From Planctomycetota bacterium (GTDB lineage Bacteria > Planctomycetota > UBA1135 > GCA-002686595): a stretch of 43,593 nucleotides of DNA. This document shows positions 33,454 through 41,679 of this stretch, piece by piece. The notes below the pieces were generated by a model. It ran no database searches. It saw nothing but the letters and a program-made list of their open reading frames with translations, and was not told the origin of the DNA. How positions within the stretch are numbered: position 1 is the stretch's first letter; each line of letters starts with the position of its first letter. The DNA is taken from assembly GCA_016872715.1 (NCBI GenBank), contig VGZD01000018.1, forward strand, positions 1-43,593, in the 5' to 3' direction. The position numbers and the translations under genes are program-made.

Positions 33454-33462
33454 CGTTCGCTC

Positions 33463-34107
33463 TCAGTCCTTGCGCACCGCAAAGCCCGGCACGTCGTCTT
33501 CCGTGCCAAATTCACCGTCGAGACCCGCCGAGATGAGCTGGAAACCGCGCGGCTGGTGGTAGCGCTGCGTGGCCTCGTCCTTGAGCGCGCGGGCGATGCT
33601 GTCGATGCGCTCACCCGTATCCGGGCTCAGCGTGACGTACGCGTCCTCGCGACCGTAGTCGCGCCAATGGAAGTACGCGAACGGGTTGCCCCATTGGTCG
33701 CACAGCTCGAAGGCCGTGGCGACGTTGAAGCCCGGCGCGCGCCTGCCGAACGAGTCCTCGTCGCTGTTCGAGAGGTGCTCCTCGAGCACTCCAAACCCCG
33801 GCTTGCCCTCGGCCATGAGCGCGACGTGCAGCGCCTCCGCGCCCCGATTGGTGTCGTTGGGAGGAAGTCCGAGCTCCGCGGGCAGGGTCGTCGACGCGAA
33901 ATCGCCCGTGTCGTCGGCGAGCTCCGCGAGCGCCGCTCCGATCTTCTGCGCCGTCACCCGCGTGACCGACACGTCGACCGCGCGCACGACTTCCGTGAGA
34001 CGCGGCACGAGAAACACCGCGAGGATGCCGATGATCACGATCACGGCGAGCATCTCGATCAGCGTGAAGCCGCTCGAACGCGCGCGCACTGTCAGGGGCT
34101 TCGACAT
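33463..34107 (-). CDS. gspG: Major pseudopilin, GspG-like
   Basis: A 214-residue prepilin. After a short basic leader (S-K-P-L-T-V-R-A-R-S-S-G) the mature part begins F-T-L-I-E-M-L-A-V-I-V-I-I-G-I-L-A-V-F-L-V-P-R-L, the canonical type IV/GspG N-terminal helix with Glu at +5. The C-terminal region D-Q-W-G-N-P-F-A-Y and S-A-G-L-D-G-E-F-G-T-E-D-D-V matches the G-type pseudopilin end, where the Asp/Glu-rich loop binds calcium. GspG subunits build the pseudopilus shaft. The start at 34107 is fixed by a perfect GGAGG; an upstream in-frame extension to 34137 is rejected. The 26-base gap before it and this strong ribosome site suggest higher expression than its neighbours, as expected of a major subunit. 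Confidence 0.93.
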   Translation of the reverse strand: MSKPLTVRARSSGFTLIEMLAVIVIIGILAVFLVPRLTEVVRAVDVSVTRVTAQKIGAALAELADDTGDFASTTLPAELGLPPNDTNRGAEALHVALMAEGKPGFGVLEEHLSNSDEDSFGRRAPGFNVATAFELCDQWGNPFAYFHWRDYGREDAYVTLSPDTGERIDSIARALKDEATQRYHQPRGFQLISAGLDGEFGTEDDVPGFAVRKD

Positions 34108-34112
34108 GGTTT

Positions 34113-34117
34113 CCTCC
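34113..34117 (-). promoter_or_regulatory. Strong Shine-Dalgarno site of the major pseudopilin
   Basis: GGAGG on the minus strand, five bases before ATG 34107. It is the best ribosome binding site seen within the secretion operon, where most starts rely on overlap with the previous stop. Confidence 0.8.
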
Positions 34118-34133
34118 CGCGCCTGCGCGCGCC

Positions 34134-36839
34134 TCACCTACGCCTCTTGGTGACCTCGACGTCGTCGATGATCGCGCGTCCCTTGAGGCCGCTCTGGCCT
34201 TCGACGAACACGCCGACGCGCACGTCCTGCGTGGACGCCGCGAGCCGCGGCAGCTTGAAGCCCTCGCGCACGGCGATGCCGTCGATCGAGATGCGACCTC
34301 GGGCGTCGTTGCCCTCGCCCACGCGCTCGATGCGCACGCGCACGGGCTCGTCGAGCGGCCACCACGACTTGCCGCCCACGTTGGGGATGTCTTGCCAGGC
34401 CTCCTCGGCGGTGGCGGCGTCCATCAACAGCACCACGAGTCCCCCGTCGCGCCGACGCGCGATGGCGAACTTCGACTGGACCTGCGAGCCCGAGCCCACG
34501 CGACGCTCCTTGGAGACGAACAAGCCGACCTTGGCATTGCTGTCGGATGGCACCGTCAGCGTGAGCTCGACGGCCACGAACTCGGCCGCGGCATAGGCGC
34601 GATACAGCCGCGCCGCGCCGTTCGTCGCGAAGGTGCCCTCGATGCGCGCGGACCCCTCCACGATCGACACGACGGGCCCCGCGGCCTCCTCGACATCCCA
34701 GTCGTTCTTGAGCTGAAGGCGCTCGAACGCGTCGCTCCACACGACCTTCGAGATGTGCTCTTCGATGCGCGCCATCTGAGCGATGGCGTACCTGCGGAAC
34801 GGGTCGGCCTCGGGCAGCATGCGGCGCACGTCGTTCAGCTCGGCGAATTGGGTGCGAGCCTTCTCGGCATCGCCGCCGCGATAGGTCGTCCACGCCTGAC
34901 CGACGCGCGCGAGCGGCTGCAGCGGATCGAGCCCCAGCGCGTTGTCGAAGCTCTCGTCGGCGAGCGCGTAGTCGCTCTGTTGGATGAAGTTGAGTCCGCG
35001 CAGTGCGAGCACTTCCGGTCGGCGCGGCTCGATCGAGAGGGCGCGTTCGAGATAGCGCTCCGCCGCGGCGTGGTCGCCGGTGCGATACGCCAGATGTCCG
35101 AGCGCGACGAGCGCGTCGACGAAGTCGATTTCGCGGTCGAGCGCGCGCACGAACGCCTCTCGCGCGCCCTGAACGTCGTCGCGGCTCGCGAGCACGCGAC
35201 CGTGCTGGTAGAGCGCCCAAGTGTCGGTCGGATCGCCTTCGAGCGCGGCTTCGATCCAGCGCGACGCTTCCTCTGGATAGCCGCAGGACTCGGCCAGCCA
35301 CGACAGCGCGCGCCACGCCTCCGGAGCGCGCAGCGGATCGCTCGACGCGGCGAGCGCGAGCCCGTCGCGCGCGGACGCGAAATTACCGGCGTCGAGATCC
35401 GCCAAGGCGCGGGCGAGCGAGAGCTCGAAGCTCGCGCCCGTGGGCGCGCCGGTCGGCGCGCTGCCCTTGGCGCCCATGCGCAAGGCCGAGAGTCGCCCGG
35501 CGAACGCGTCGGGGTCGCCGGCGTCCGCCTGCTGCGCCTTCTCGAACATCGAGAGCGCTTCGTCGTGAGCGCCCGTCGCGAGCAGCGCACGGCCGAGCGC
35601 GGTGCGGATGCGCGCGCGCGTCGGAGCGGCCGCGGGCTCGCTCGGCTCGAACTTGTAGGCCTCGCGCAAATGCACCAACGCATCCGCGAAGCGGCTGCGC
35701 TCGAACAGGAACCGACCGAGCGCGAGTTGCACGCGCCACTGCGAACGCCCGGTGCGCTCCGCCTCGCGCAGGTGCGACTCCGCGCTCTCGAACAGGCGCA
35801 GCCGAGCCTCGAGCTCGCCGATGCCGACGTGCACTTCGGGGCGGTGCGCGTAGGTCGCGAGCAGCCGCTGGTAGACCTCGTAGGCCTTCTCGAGCTGGAA
35901 TCCGGCCTCGAAGCAGCGCGCGAGACCGAGCTGCGGCGATGGCTCCTGCGCATCGACCGCGGCAGCCCGCGTGTACATCTCCTCGGCGACCGCGAGCGCC
36001 TCCCGAGCAGCGAGCCGCTGCGCGACGCACTCGTCGGCGAAGGCGAGCAAGCTCGCGAGCTGGCTGGGACCGACGTCACCGGCGAAGTCGCGCCGTCGAA
36101 TCTGGATGCGATTGGACGGCGTGTCCGCGAAGCCGAATTCGGTCACGCGCGAACGCTTGAATCCGACGGGCTTTTGGCCCGGAAAGCGCTCGGCGCCGGT
36201 CTCGGGCTTCACTTCGACGAACAGCACGTCGTCCTGCCCGCGCGAGCGCAGGCCGTAGCGATCGGCGTTGCGGATCTGGCCGAAGAGCGGCTCGCCATCG
36301 TCGAGTCGAATCCAGTCGTGCAGACGCTTGTAACCCGCGACGAGCGCGGCGCGCTGGTCGGGCGTGAGCACGCTCAACGGCACTTCCATCGCCGCGGAGG
36401 TGTCCGGCGCCGCGCCGCTGTCGATGGCCTCGAAGCTGTCGCCCGCCTGCGCGTCGTCCGCGCTCGCGAACAGGCCCGGCACAGGCTTAAGGGCCAGCTC
36501 GGTGCGCAGCGCGCGGCCGAAGAGCTTGCTGTCGAGCGTGGGCACGCACGGCGGACGGAGCGCGGCGAGCGCGAACAGCGGCGGATCCTCGAGTTCGAGC
36601 AGCGGCAGCGCTCGCGTGTCCCGCGGCGGCGCGAAGACGTCGCGATCGAGCTGCGCGAGCGCGCGCGCGGCCGGGAGCGAGAGCGAGGTGTCGGGCACGG
36701 CGTGGCGTTCGAGCTCGGGCGCGGCCCCCCCCCGCGTGCCGCCGCGCGATGCGACCGGCGTGCTGCCGCCCGTGAAGTGCAGCGCGCCGAGCACGAGCAG
36801 CGTGCCGGCGAGGACGACGTGTTCCTTGCGCAGGTTCAT
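34134..36839 (-). CDS. Membrane-anchored TPR protein with C-terminal beta-sandwich (PilP/GspC position)
   Basis: 901 residues. A signal-anchor helix (about residues 8-23, V-V-L-A-G-T-L-L-V-L-G-A-L-H-F-T) is followed by a Pro-rich region containing L-D-R-D-V-F-A-P-P-R-D-T, reminiscent of the linker of GspC/PilP proteins, though no HR domain is certain. Residues about 170-250 hold a small beta unit (W-I-R-L-D-D-G-E-P-L-F-G-Q-I). Residues about 265-700 are tetratricopeptide repeats (L-V-A-L-G-H-L-A-Y-R-T-G-D-H-A-A-A-E-R-Y). The last 200 form a jelly-roll/LamG-like domain (V-R-V-R-I-E-R-V-G ... I-D-D-V-E-V). The start overlaps the PilO-like stop as ATGA. A G9 tract lies at codons 36-39. Gene order suggests it replaces PilP. 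Confidence 0.75.
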   Translation of the reverse strand: MNLRKEHVVLAGTLLVLGALHFTGGSTPVASRGGTRGGAAPELERHAVPDTSLSLPAARALAQLDRDVFAPPRDTRALPLLELEDPPLFALAALRPPCVPTLDSKLFGRALRTELALKPVPGLFASADDAQAGDSFEAIDSGAAPDTSAAMEVPLSVLTPDQRAALVAGYKRLHDWIRLDDGEPLFGQIRNADRYGLRSRGQDDVLFVEVKPETGAERFPGQKPVGFKRSRVTEFGFADTPSNRIQIRRRDFAGDVGPSQLASLLAFADECVAQRLAAREALAVAEEMYTRAAAVDAQEPSPQLGLARCFEAGFQLEKAYEVYQRLLATYAHRPEVHVGIGELEARLRLFESAESHLREAERTGRSQWRVQLALGRFLFERSRFADALVHLREAYKFEPSEPAAAPTRARIRTALGRALLATGAHDEALSMFEKAQQADAGDPDAFAGRLSALRMGAKGSAPTGAPTGASFELSLARALADLDAGNFASARDGLALAASSDPLRAPEAWRALSWLAESCGYPEEASRWIEAALEGDPTDTWALYQHGRVLASRDDVQGAREAFVRALDREIDFVDALVALGHLAYRTGDHAAAERYLERALSIEPRRPEVLALRGLNFIQQSDYALADESFDNALGLDPLQPLARVGQAWTTYRGGDAEKARTQFAELNDVRRMLPEADPFRRYAIAQMARIEEHISKVVWSDAFERLQLKNDWDVEEAAGPVVSIVEGSARIEGTFATNGAARLYRAYAAAEFVAVELTLTVPSDSNAKVGLFVSKERRVGSGSQVQSKFAIARRRDGGLVVLLMDAATAEEAWQDIPNVGGKSWWPLDEPVRVRIERVGEGNDARGRISIDGIAVREGFKLPRLAASTQDVRVGVFVEGQSGLKGRAIIDDVEVTKRRR
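36725..36733 (-). repeat. G9 homopolymer inside the TPR protein gene
   Basis: Nine consecutive C on the plus strand, so nine G in the coding strand, at about codons 36-39 of the 901-residue protein, just after the membrane anchor. A one-base slip would frameshift the gene almost at its start. Tracts of this length are known phase-variation sites in other bacteria. Confidence 0.9.
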
Positions 36840-37624
36840 TGGTTCACCTCCGAGGAGGCCGGCAGTCCGAGCGATCCCAGGTGCGGGAGCGCGAGCACGA
36901 ATTCGAGCCGCACTTCGTCCGTGCCGCGCGTGCGCGACGGCGCGAACTCCGCGCGCTCGAGGGGCAACACGCGACCCGACGAGCGGTTCTGCAGCGCGCA
37001 CGCGAGCTTCGCGAGCGGCAGCGCCGCGCCGCTGAGCTGGACTTCGACCTGCGTGCGCTCGACGCCCGCGATGGGCTTGCCAGAGAGGAGCGCTGGGTCG
37101 AGACGGACCGCGACCTTGTCGATGCGCTGGCAACCCGACGCGATCGCGGCGGTCACGACCTGCTCGATCGCATCGAGGGCCTCGAGGTAGCGCGCGAGCG
37201 CGGCCTCCTTGGTCGGAGCGACGGCGGGCATGCCGAGGTCGGGCGGCACCGCGAGCCCCGCGCGACCGGCGCGCCGCTTGACGTCCTCGCTCGTGCGTTC
37301 GAGCGTCGTGAAGTAGCGGCTCGTCGCCGTCGTGCCCTTGTCCATGCGGAACTCGGGCCGCGGAATGAACTCGAGCCCCTCGCGCAGCGCAGCGCAGGCC
37401 TTGCGCAGCGCCTCGTTCTCCGCAATCGCGCGCTCGAGGTCCTGTGCGCCATGCAGCGGTGCGCGCAGCTCGCTCTCGACCTTCGACTTGCGCGCGCGCT
37501 GCGCCCGCAAATCCGCGCCGACGTAGCCGTCGATCGTCATCCAGCCGCCGATGAAAGCCACCGCAGCGATGCCGACCGCCACGAGGAAGCGCTTGTTTTC
37601 CTGCCAGTAGTTCGAGAGATCCAT
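36836..37624 (-). CDS. PilO/GspM-like inner-membrane assembly protein
   Basis: A 262-residue bitopic protein. A short cytoplasmic N-terminus (M-D-L-S-N-Y-W-Q-E-N-K-R) precedes one membrane helix (F-L-V-A-V-G-I-A-A-V-A-F-I-G-G-W-M-T-I). Next is a coiled coil (about residues 37-80, R-A-Q-R-A-R-K-S-K-V-E-S-E-L-R ... L-E-R-A-I-A-E-N-E-A-L-R-K-A), then a ferredoxin-like domain ending in V-E-V-Q-L-S-G-A-A-L-P-L-A-K-L. This is the PilO/GspM topology. PilO pairs with PilN to form the periplasmic alignment complex of type IV pili; here the PilM-PilN fusion is immediately upstream, with four bases between. Sequence identity to known PilO is low, so the call rests on topology and gene order. Confidence 0.75.
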   Translation of the reverse strand: MDLSNYWQENKRFLVAVGIAAVAFIGGWMTIDGYVGADLRAQRARKSKVESELRAPLHGAQDLERAIAENEALRKACAALREGLEFIPRPEFRMDKGTTATSRYFTTLERTSEDVKRRAGRAGLAVPPDLGMPAVAPTKEAALARYLEALDAIEQVVTAAIASGCQRIDKVAVRLDPALLSGKPIAGVERTQVEVQLSGAALPLAKLACALQNRSSGRVLPLERAEFAPSRTRGTDEVRLEFVLALPHLGSLGLPASSEVNQ

Positions 37625-37628
37625 GGCG

Positions 37629-39272
37629 CTACTTCGCGGCCTCGCTTTCGGGAGCGTTCGCGCGCGCGGGTGCGTGCAGCGTCAAGTCGAGCGTGAACTT
37701 CTCACCGGAGGGACTCGGCGCGTACTGCACTTCCGCCGTGGGAAAGCGCGCGCGCAGCTTGCCGACGTAGCTGTCGAGCAGCGCCGCGATCGACTCGGTC
37801 CCCTCGCGCGCGCGACCGGCGATCTTGATCACCGGCTTCTCGGAGCCGCGCACGACGCGCAGCCCTTCGCTCACGCGGAAGTCCGTCGAGAGTCCCTCGA
37901 TCCAGAAACCGTCGGGCAGGTCCGCCTCGATCTGCTCGAGCACCCGCGCGAGCTGCTCGCCGGAACCGGCGCGCGCGTGCAGGTCGCCCGCGGCGGCCGC
38001 GAGCGCCGCATTCTCCGCGCTCACTTCGCGCGTGCGTCGATCGGTCTCCTTGGCGCGCCGCAGCTTGCCGTCGAGCGTCGCGACCTCCGAGCGCAACTTG
38101 CCGAGCTCGCCCGAGGCCTGCGCGTACTGCAGTCCGAGGAAACCAGCCGCGAGCACCGCCGCGGCGATGGCCCACACGGTGCCGAGCGCGAACTCGCGCC
38201 GACGCTTGACCTTCTCTGGCAGGATTTCGATCGAGTAGGCCGCGGGATCCGAGGCCATCGTGGCGAGGCCGAGCGCGACCACCGCCTCGAGCTTGTACTC
38301 CTCGAGCTTGGCCGCCTCGTCCGCGGGCAAGCCGGACGTGTCCGCGGTGCGGAACGGATCGAAAAGCTCGACCTTCACGCCGAGGCCCGCCGAGAGATAG
38401 CGCGGCAAGCCCGCGAGCGCCGCGCCGCCTCCGCACAGGAGCACCTTGTCGACGCGCAGGTTCGACACCTTCACTTGGCTCTTGCAGAACATCACCGTCG
38501 ACTGCAAGAGCGACAGCAACTGGCCACCGGCCGCCGTCGCCGCGCGGCTCGCCTTCTCCTGATTCGCGTCGCGATAGCGCGCGAGCGGCTCGAGCGTGGC
38601 GAGCTCGATCTTCACCTCCTCCGCCTTGTCGAGCGAAACTCCAAAGCGCTCGGCGATCGCCGCGTCGAAGAGCTTCGAGCCGCCGGTCAAGTTGCGCGCG
38701 AACAGCAGATCCGGTCCGCGAACGAGGATCACGTCGAGGTTGTCGTGACCGATGTTGGCGAGCAGCACGGTCTCGTCCTCGATCACGCCGAAGTGCGTCC
38801 AAGCGTTGTAGAGCGCGAGCGCGCACGGGCTGAAGGCATCGATCGTGCCGCCGAGGCCCGCGAGCCCGCTCATGTGCTCCTCGAGCAGGCTCTCGCGCGC
38901 GAGCGCGAGCAACACGACGTCCTCGTCCTCGATCTCGGGCAGCGCCGGCAGCAGATTGAAATCGCTCGCGACCGTCGCACCGGACGTGTCGCCGACTTCC
39001 TCCACCTCGAAGCGCATCAGCTTGCGCAGTTGCCAGTCGGGCACGCGTGGCACGCGCGTGTAGCGAATGTTGACATCGCGCCCGGTCAGTCCGATGCGCG
39101 ACTCGCCGAGCTTGAACGGCGCCGAGCCCGCGCCCCACGCGTCGGCAACGTCCGTCTCGCCGTGCGCGACGACGCCGAAGCGCGCGAGCACGAACGTGTT
39201 GCCCTTGTAGTGGCCGCGAACGAACTTGTTCGTGCGCGAGCCGATGTCGATGCCGGTGAGCATGCGCGCCAT
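37629..39272 (-). CDS. PilM-PilN fusion (actin-like ATPase joined to bitopic assembly protein)
   Basis: 547 residues combining two proteins that are normally separate. Residues 1-345 are PilM: G-I-D-I-G-S-R-T-N-K-F-V-R-G (phosphate 1), L-L-A-N-I-G-H-D-N-L-D-V-I (phosphate 2), L-T-G-G-S-K-L-F-D-A-A-I and V-L-L-C-G-G-G-A-A-L-A-G-L (adenosine loop). Directly after comes S-I-E-I-L-P-E-K-V-K-R-R-R-E-F, which matches the I-N-L-L-P start of PilN, then a membrane helix (about 360-382), a coiled coil and the PilN ferredoxin-like domain. In other pili the PilN tail docks into a groove of PilM; here the two are covalently linked. The gene lies three bases after the FHA gene and four before the PilO-like gene. 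Confidence 0.9.
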   Translation of the reverse strand: MARMLTGIDIGSRTNKFVRGHYKGNTFVLARFGVVAHGETDVADAWGAGSAPFKLGESRIGLTGRDVNIRYTRVPRVPDWQLRKLMRFEVEEVGDTSGATVASDFNLLPALPEIEDEDVVLLALARESLLEEHMSGLAGLGGTIDAFSPCALALYNAWTHFGVIEDETVLLANIGHDNLDVILVRGPDLLFARNLTGGSKLFDAAIAERFGVSLDKAEEVKIELATLEPLARYRDANQEKASRAATAAGGQLLSLLQSTVMFCKSQVKVSNLRVDKVLLCGGGAALAGLPRYLSAGLGVKVELFDPFRTADTSGLPADEAAKLEEYKLEAVVALGLATMASDPAAYSIEILPEKVKRRREFALGTVWAIAAAVLAAGFLGLQYAQASGELGKLRSEVATLDGKLRRAKETDRRTREVSAENAALAAAAGDLHARAGSGEQLARVLEQIEADLPDGFWIEGLSTDFRVSEGLRVVRGSEKPVIKIAGRAREGTESIAALLDSYVGKLRARFPTAEVQYAPSPSGEKFTLDLTLHAPARANAPESEAAK

Positions 39273-39275
39273 GGA

Positions 39276-41348
39276 TCAGTTTTCCTCGCGCGGCGCCGCC
39301 GCACCGGCCAAGCCTTGCAGGTACTCGCGCACACGCCGCGCGAGCTGCGGACTCGCGCTCGCCTCGAGCGCTCCGGCGATGCCCTCGAGGCGCGCGCGCT
39401 CGGTGCGCGCGAGGTCCGCCTCGAGCGCGGCGGAGTCCCGGTCGATCTCGAGCGCGAGCGCGCGCGCGTCGCTCTCCACTTCGCCGCCCGCGTATCGCAC
39501 GGCGACGGCGAGCGCGTCGCGTCGGCACTGGCGATACAGCTCGCTGAGCCGGAAGAAGCGCGCGCGCTCGACCTCGCCGCGCAGGCGCCGCAGTTGCGCG
39601 AGCCCGCCTTCGGCGATGCGCGTGCGCGCCGCGTCGGCTTCGTCGAGCGCCTTGGCGTCGAACGGATAGTCGTCGCGCAGCGCGAGCCAGCACGTCGCCG
39701 CGAGCCCTAGCTCGCCGCGCTGTTCCGCCTCGCGCGCCGCGCGCGCGAGCTTGGCCGCCTCGTCGCGCTCGACCTGAAACGAGGTCTGCAGGCGCAGCGT
39801 CGAACCAGCGAGCTCGCCCTCCAGCCGCATGCCGCCGCCTTCCGCGCGGCCCCGCAGCGTGAGCGGCGCGTCGAACGCCAGCCGCACCTGATCCTTGCCC
39901 GCACCGGCGATGATCGACGTCACCCCGCTGCGGGAAAACTCCGTCGCGTGCGCGCGGTAGCCACCGCTGCCCGTCGTCGCGAGGCCGCCCTTCAAGAGCG
40001 GCTCGTCGATGCGCAGCGAGAGCGTGCGCCGCCCCGAGCCACCACAGTCGAGCGCGAAACCCGTGTCGCCCTTTTGGATCGCGAGCGACTCGCGCGCGAG
40101 GAGGCCGCCCTCCGCGCCGCGCACGTGGAAGTCGGAGAACAACGTGCGGTCGATCTTGAACAGCGCGGCCGACGAGGCGCCGTGCTGCACGAACTGGAAC
40201 TCGTCGATCGCGGCGAGCTGCGCCGCGCCACCGGCGACGAGCGCGACGTCGTCGAAGTCCACCGCTCCACCGCTCGCCGACGCCGATTCGCAAAGCAGCA
40301 CCGCTCGCACGACGTCGAACGCGCCGGGCACCGTGGCGCGGAACTCGAACGGCGCGAAGTCGGCGCTCGAGGCGAGCACCGGGCTGCAGGCGAGCGTCGT
40401 CGCCGAACTGCCCGAGGTACTCGCGAGTTCGAGGCCGACGCGCGCGCGCGCGAGGTCGCGCACGCGAACCATGCCGACGAGCGTGAGCACGCGCGTGCCG
40501 CTGCCCTTGACGGCAGCCGAGCGCGCGAGCGCCCATTGCTGCGCATCGACGAACACTCCCAAGCCCGCCTCGCCGCTGTGGCGCGAGCCGCGCTCGACAC
40601 CGAACGCCGCGGGGCCGGTTGGGTCGGCCTCCCACGCACCACCCTCGCCTTCGAACGAGAAGCCGCGCTCGAGCAGATTGCCCGCCACCGGCTCGACGGC
40701 GCGCGCGCTGCGCGTCTCGCCCTGTGCTGAAGGCTGGAGGAAGTACCACGTGCCGCCCGCTCCGCCGAGCAGCGCGCCGAGCAGCGCGACGAGCCCGAGC
40801 GCCGAACGCTTGCCCGAAGCCGCGACCTTGTCGGCGCTGATCGTGCGCACGGAGTCTGCGGAGCTCGCCGCCGGCTCCCTGACGGGCGCCGCCGCGTAGG
40901 CGGGCTCGCGCGGCTGCACCTCGCGCGGCTGCACCTCGCGCGGTTGCAGGTCGCGCGCGGGCAGCGGGCTCGCGGGCCGCGCAGGCTCGTCGAACTCGAG
41001 CTCGAGCTCGTCGGGATCGCGCCCGGAGCCGGCCGCCGAGCTCGCGCCGCGCTCGAGATCGAGCAGGGTGAGCTTGACGGAGCCGAGCACCACCACGTCG
41101 CCGTGGACGAGCCTGCGCTCCGAGATGCGCTCCGAACCGAACTTGGTGCCGTTGGTCGAGCCGAGGTCGCGCACGAGCACGCCGTCGGGCTCGACCGTGA
41201 ACTCGGCGTGGCGGCCGGAGACCGAGGGATCGGAGACCTGCACGCTGTTGCCCGGCCGACGGCCGACGGTGAACGAGCTGCCGCTGATCGGGACCGTCTC
41301 GCCTTGCCGCTCGCCGTTCTCGAAGCGCAAGGAGTAACGAGGTTGCAT
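39276..41348 (-). CDS. FHA-domain membrane protein with periplasmic beta-sandwich
   Basis: 690 residues from ATG 41348, first gene of the 21-kb operon. Residues about 1-95 are an FHA domain: V-G-R-R-P-G-N-S-V-Q-V, S-V-S-G-R-H-A-E-F and D-L-G-S-T-N-G-T-K-F, with the Arg, Ser, His and Asn that bind phosphothreonine. A Glu/Pro-rich linker holds the pentapeptide repeat V-Q-P-R-E. One membrane helix follows (about 183-205). The rest is periplasmic: a carbohydrate-binding-like beta-sandwich (about 220-375, ending D-F-D-D-V-A-L-V), a second beta region, and an Arg/Glu-rich coiled coil. It probably links a Thr-kinase signal to the assembly platform; no kinase is in the window. An N-terminal extension to 41462 is rejected. 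Confidence 0.88.
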   Translation of the reverse strand: MQPRYSLRFENGERQGETVPISGSSFTVGRRPGNSVQVSDPSVSGRHAEFTVEPDGVLVRDLGSTNGTKFGSERISERRLVHGDVVVLGSVKLTLLDLERGASSAAGSGRDPDELELEFDEPARPASPLPARDLQPREVQPREVQPREPAYAAAPVREPAASSADSVRTISADKVAASGKRSALGLVALLGALLGGAGGTWYFLQPSAQGETRSARAVEPVAGNLLERGFSFEGEGGAWEADPTGPAAFGVERGSRHSGEAGLGVFVDAQQWALARSAAVKGSGTRVLTLVGMVRVRDLARARVGLELASTSGSSATTLACSPVLASSADFAPFEFRATVPGAFDVVRAVLLCESASASGGAVDFDDVALVAGGAAQLAAIDEFQFVQHGASSAALFKIDRTLFSDFHVRGAEGGLLARESLAIQKGDTGFALDCGGSGRRTLSLRIDEPLLKGGLATTGSGGYRAHATEFSRSGVTSIIAGAGKDQVRLAFDAPLTLRGRAEGGGMRLEGELAGSTLRLQTSFQVERDEAAKLARAAREAEQRGELGLAATCWLALRDDYPFDAKALDEADAARTRIAEGGLAQLRRLRGEVERARFFRLSELYRQCRRDALAVAVRYAGGEVESDARALALEIDRDSAALEADLARTERARLEGIAGALEASASPQLARRVREYLQGLAGAAAPREEN
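40906..40950 (-). repeat. 15-bp tandem repeat in the FHA protein linker
   Basis: Three consecutive 15-mers begin at 40906, 40921 and 40936 (first two TCGCGCGGCTGCACC, third TCGCGCGGTTGCAGG). They encode Q-P-R-E-V type pentapeptides in the cytoplasmic linker between the FHA domain and the membrane helix. Confidence 0.9.
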
Positions 41349-41679
41349 GGCGCGCGAGTCTCTCTGGGAGCGGTTCGGGGAGGGCGGAAGGCCCGAGCCC
41401 GCGCAGGTCGGGGTCGGCGCCGAGGGCGGTGACGGAGGGACGTCGGACCCGCGCAACCCCACAGCGGGCGAGCGGTGCCGAGGGATCCTCGGAAGGAGCG
41501 GCCAGTGGCGAAACGACCGCTGGAGGGGCTCCCGACCGGCCTACCGTGCCCGGCGGCGGGGGTAACGTGCCCAGCGTGCGACTTCGCTCTGCGCGGGGCG
41601 GAGGATAGCGGGCGAAACCGATCCAGTGAAGGTCGAGCGCCTTGCCGCGCGGCGGACCCCGCTCGACAATCCGCCGCAC
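41349..41679. other. Divergent intergenic region between the secretion operon and rsmE
   Basis: 331 bases with no supported gene. It must contain the promoter of the 21-kb operon (leftward) and that of rsmE (rightward), but no consensus -35/-10 pair stands out in this GC-rich DNA. Open frames through it are extensions of the flanking genes. If GTG 41626 were the rsmE start, the gap would be 277 bases. Confidence 0.6.
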
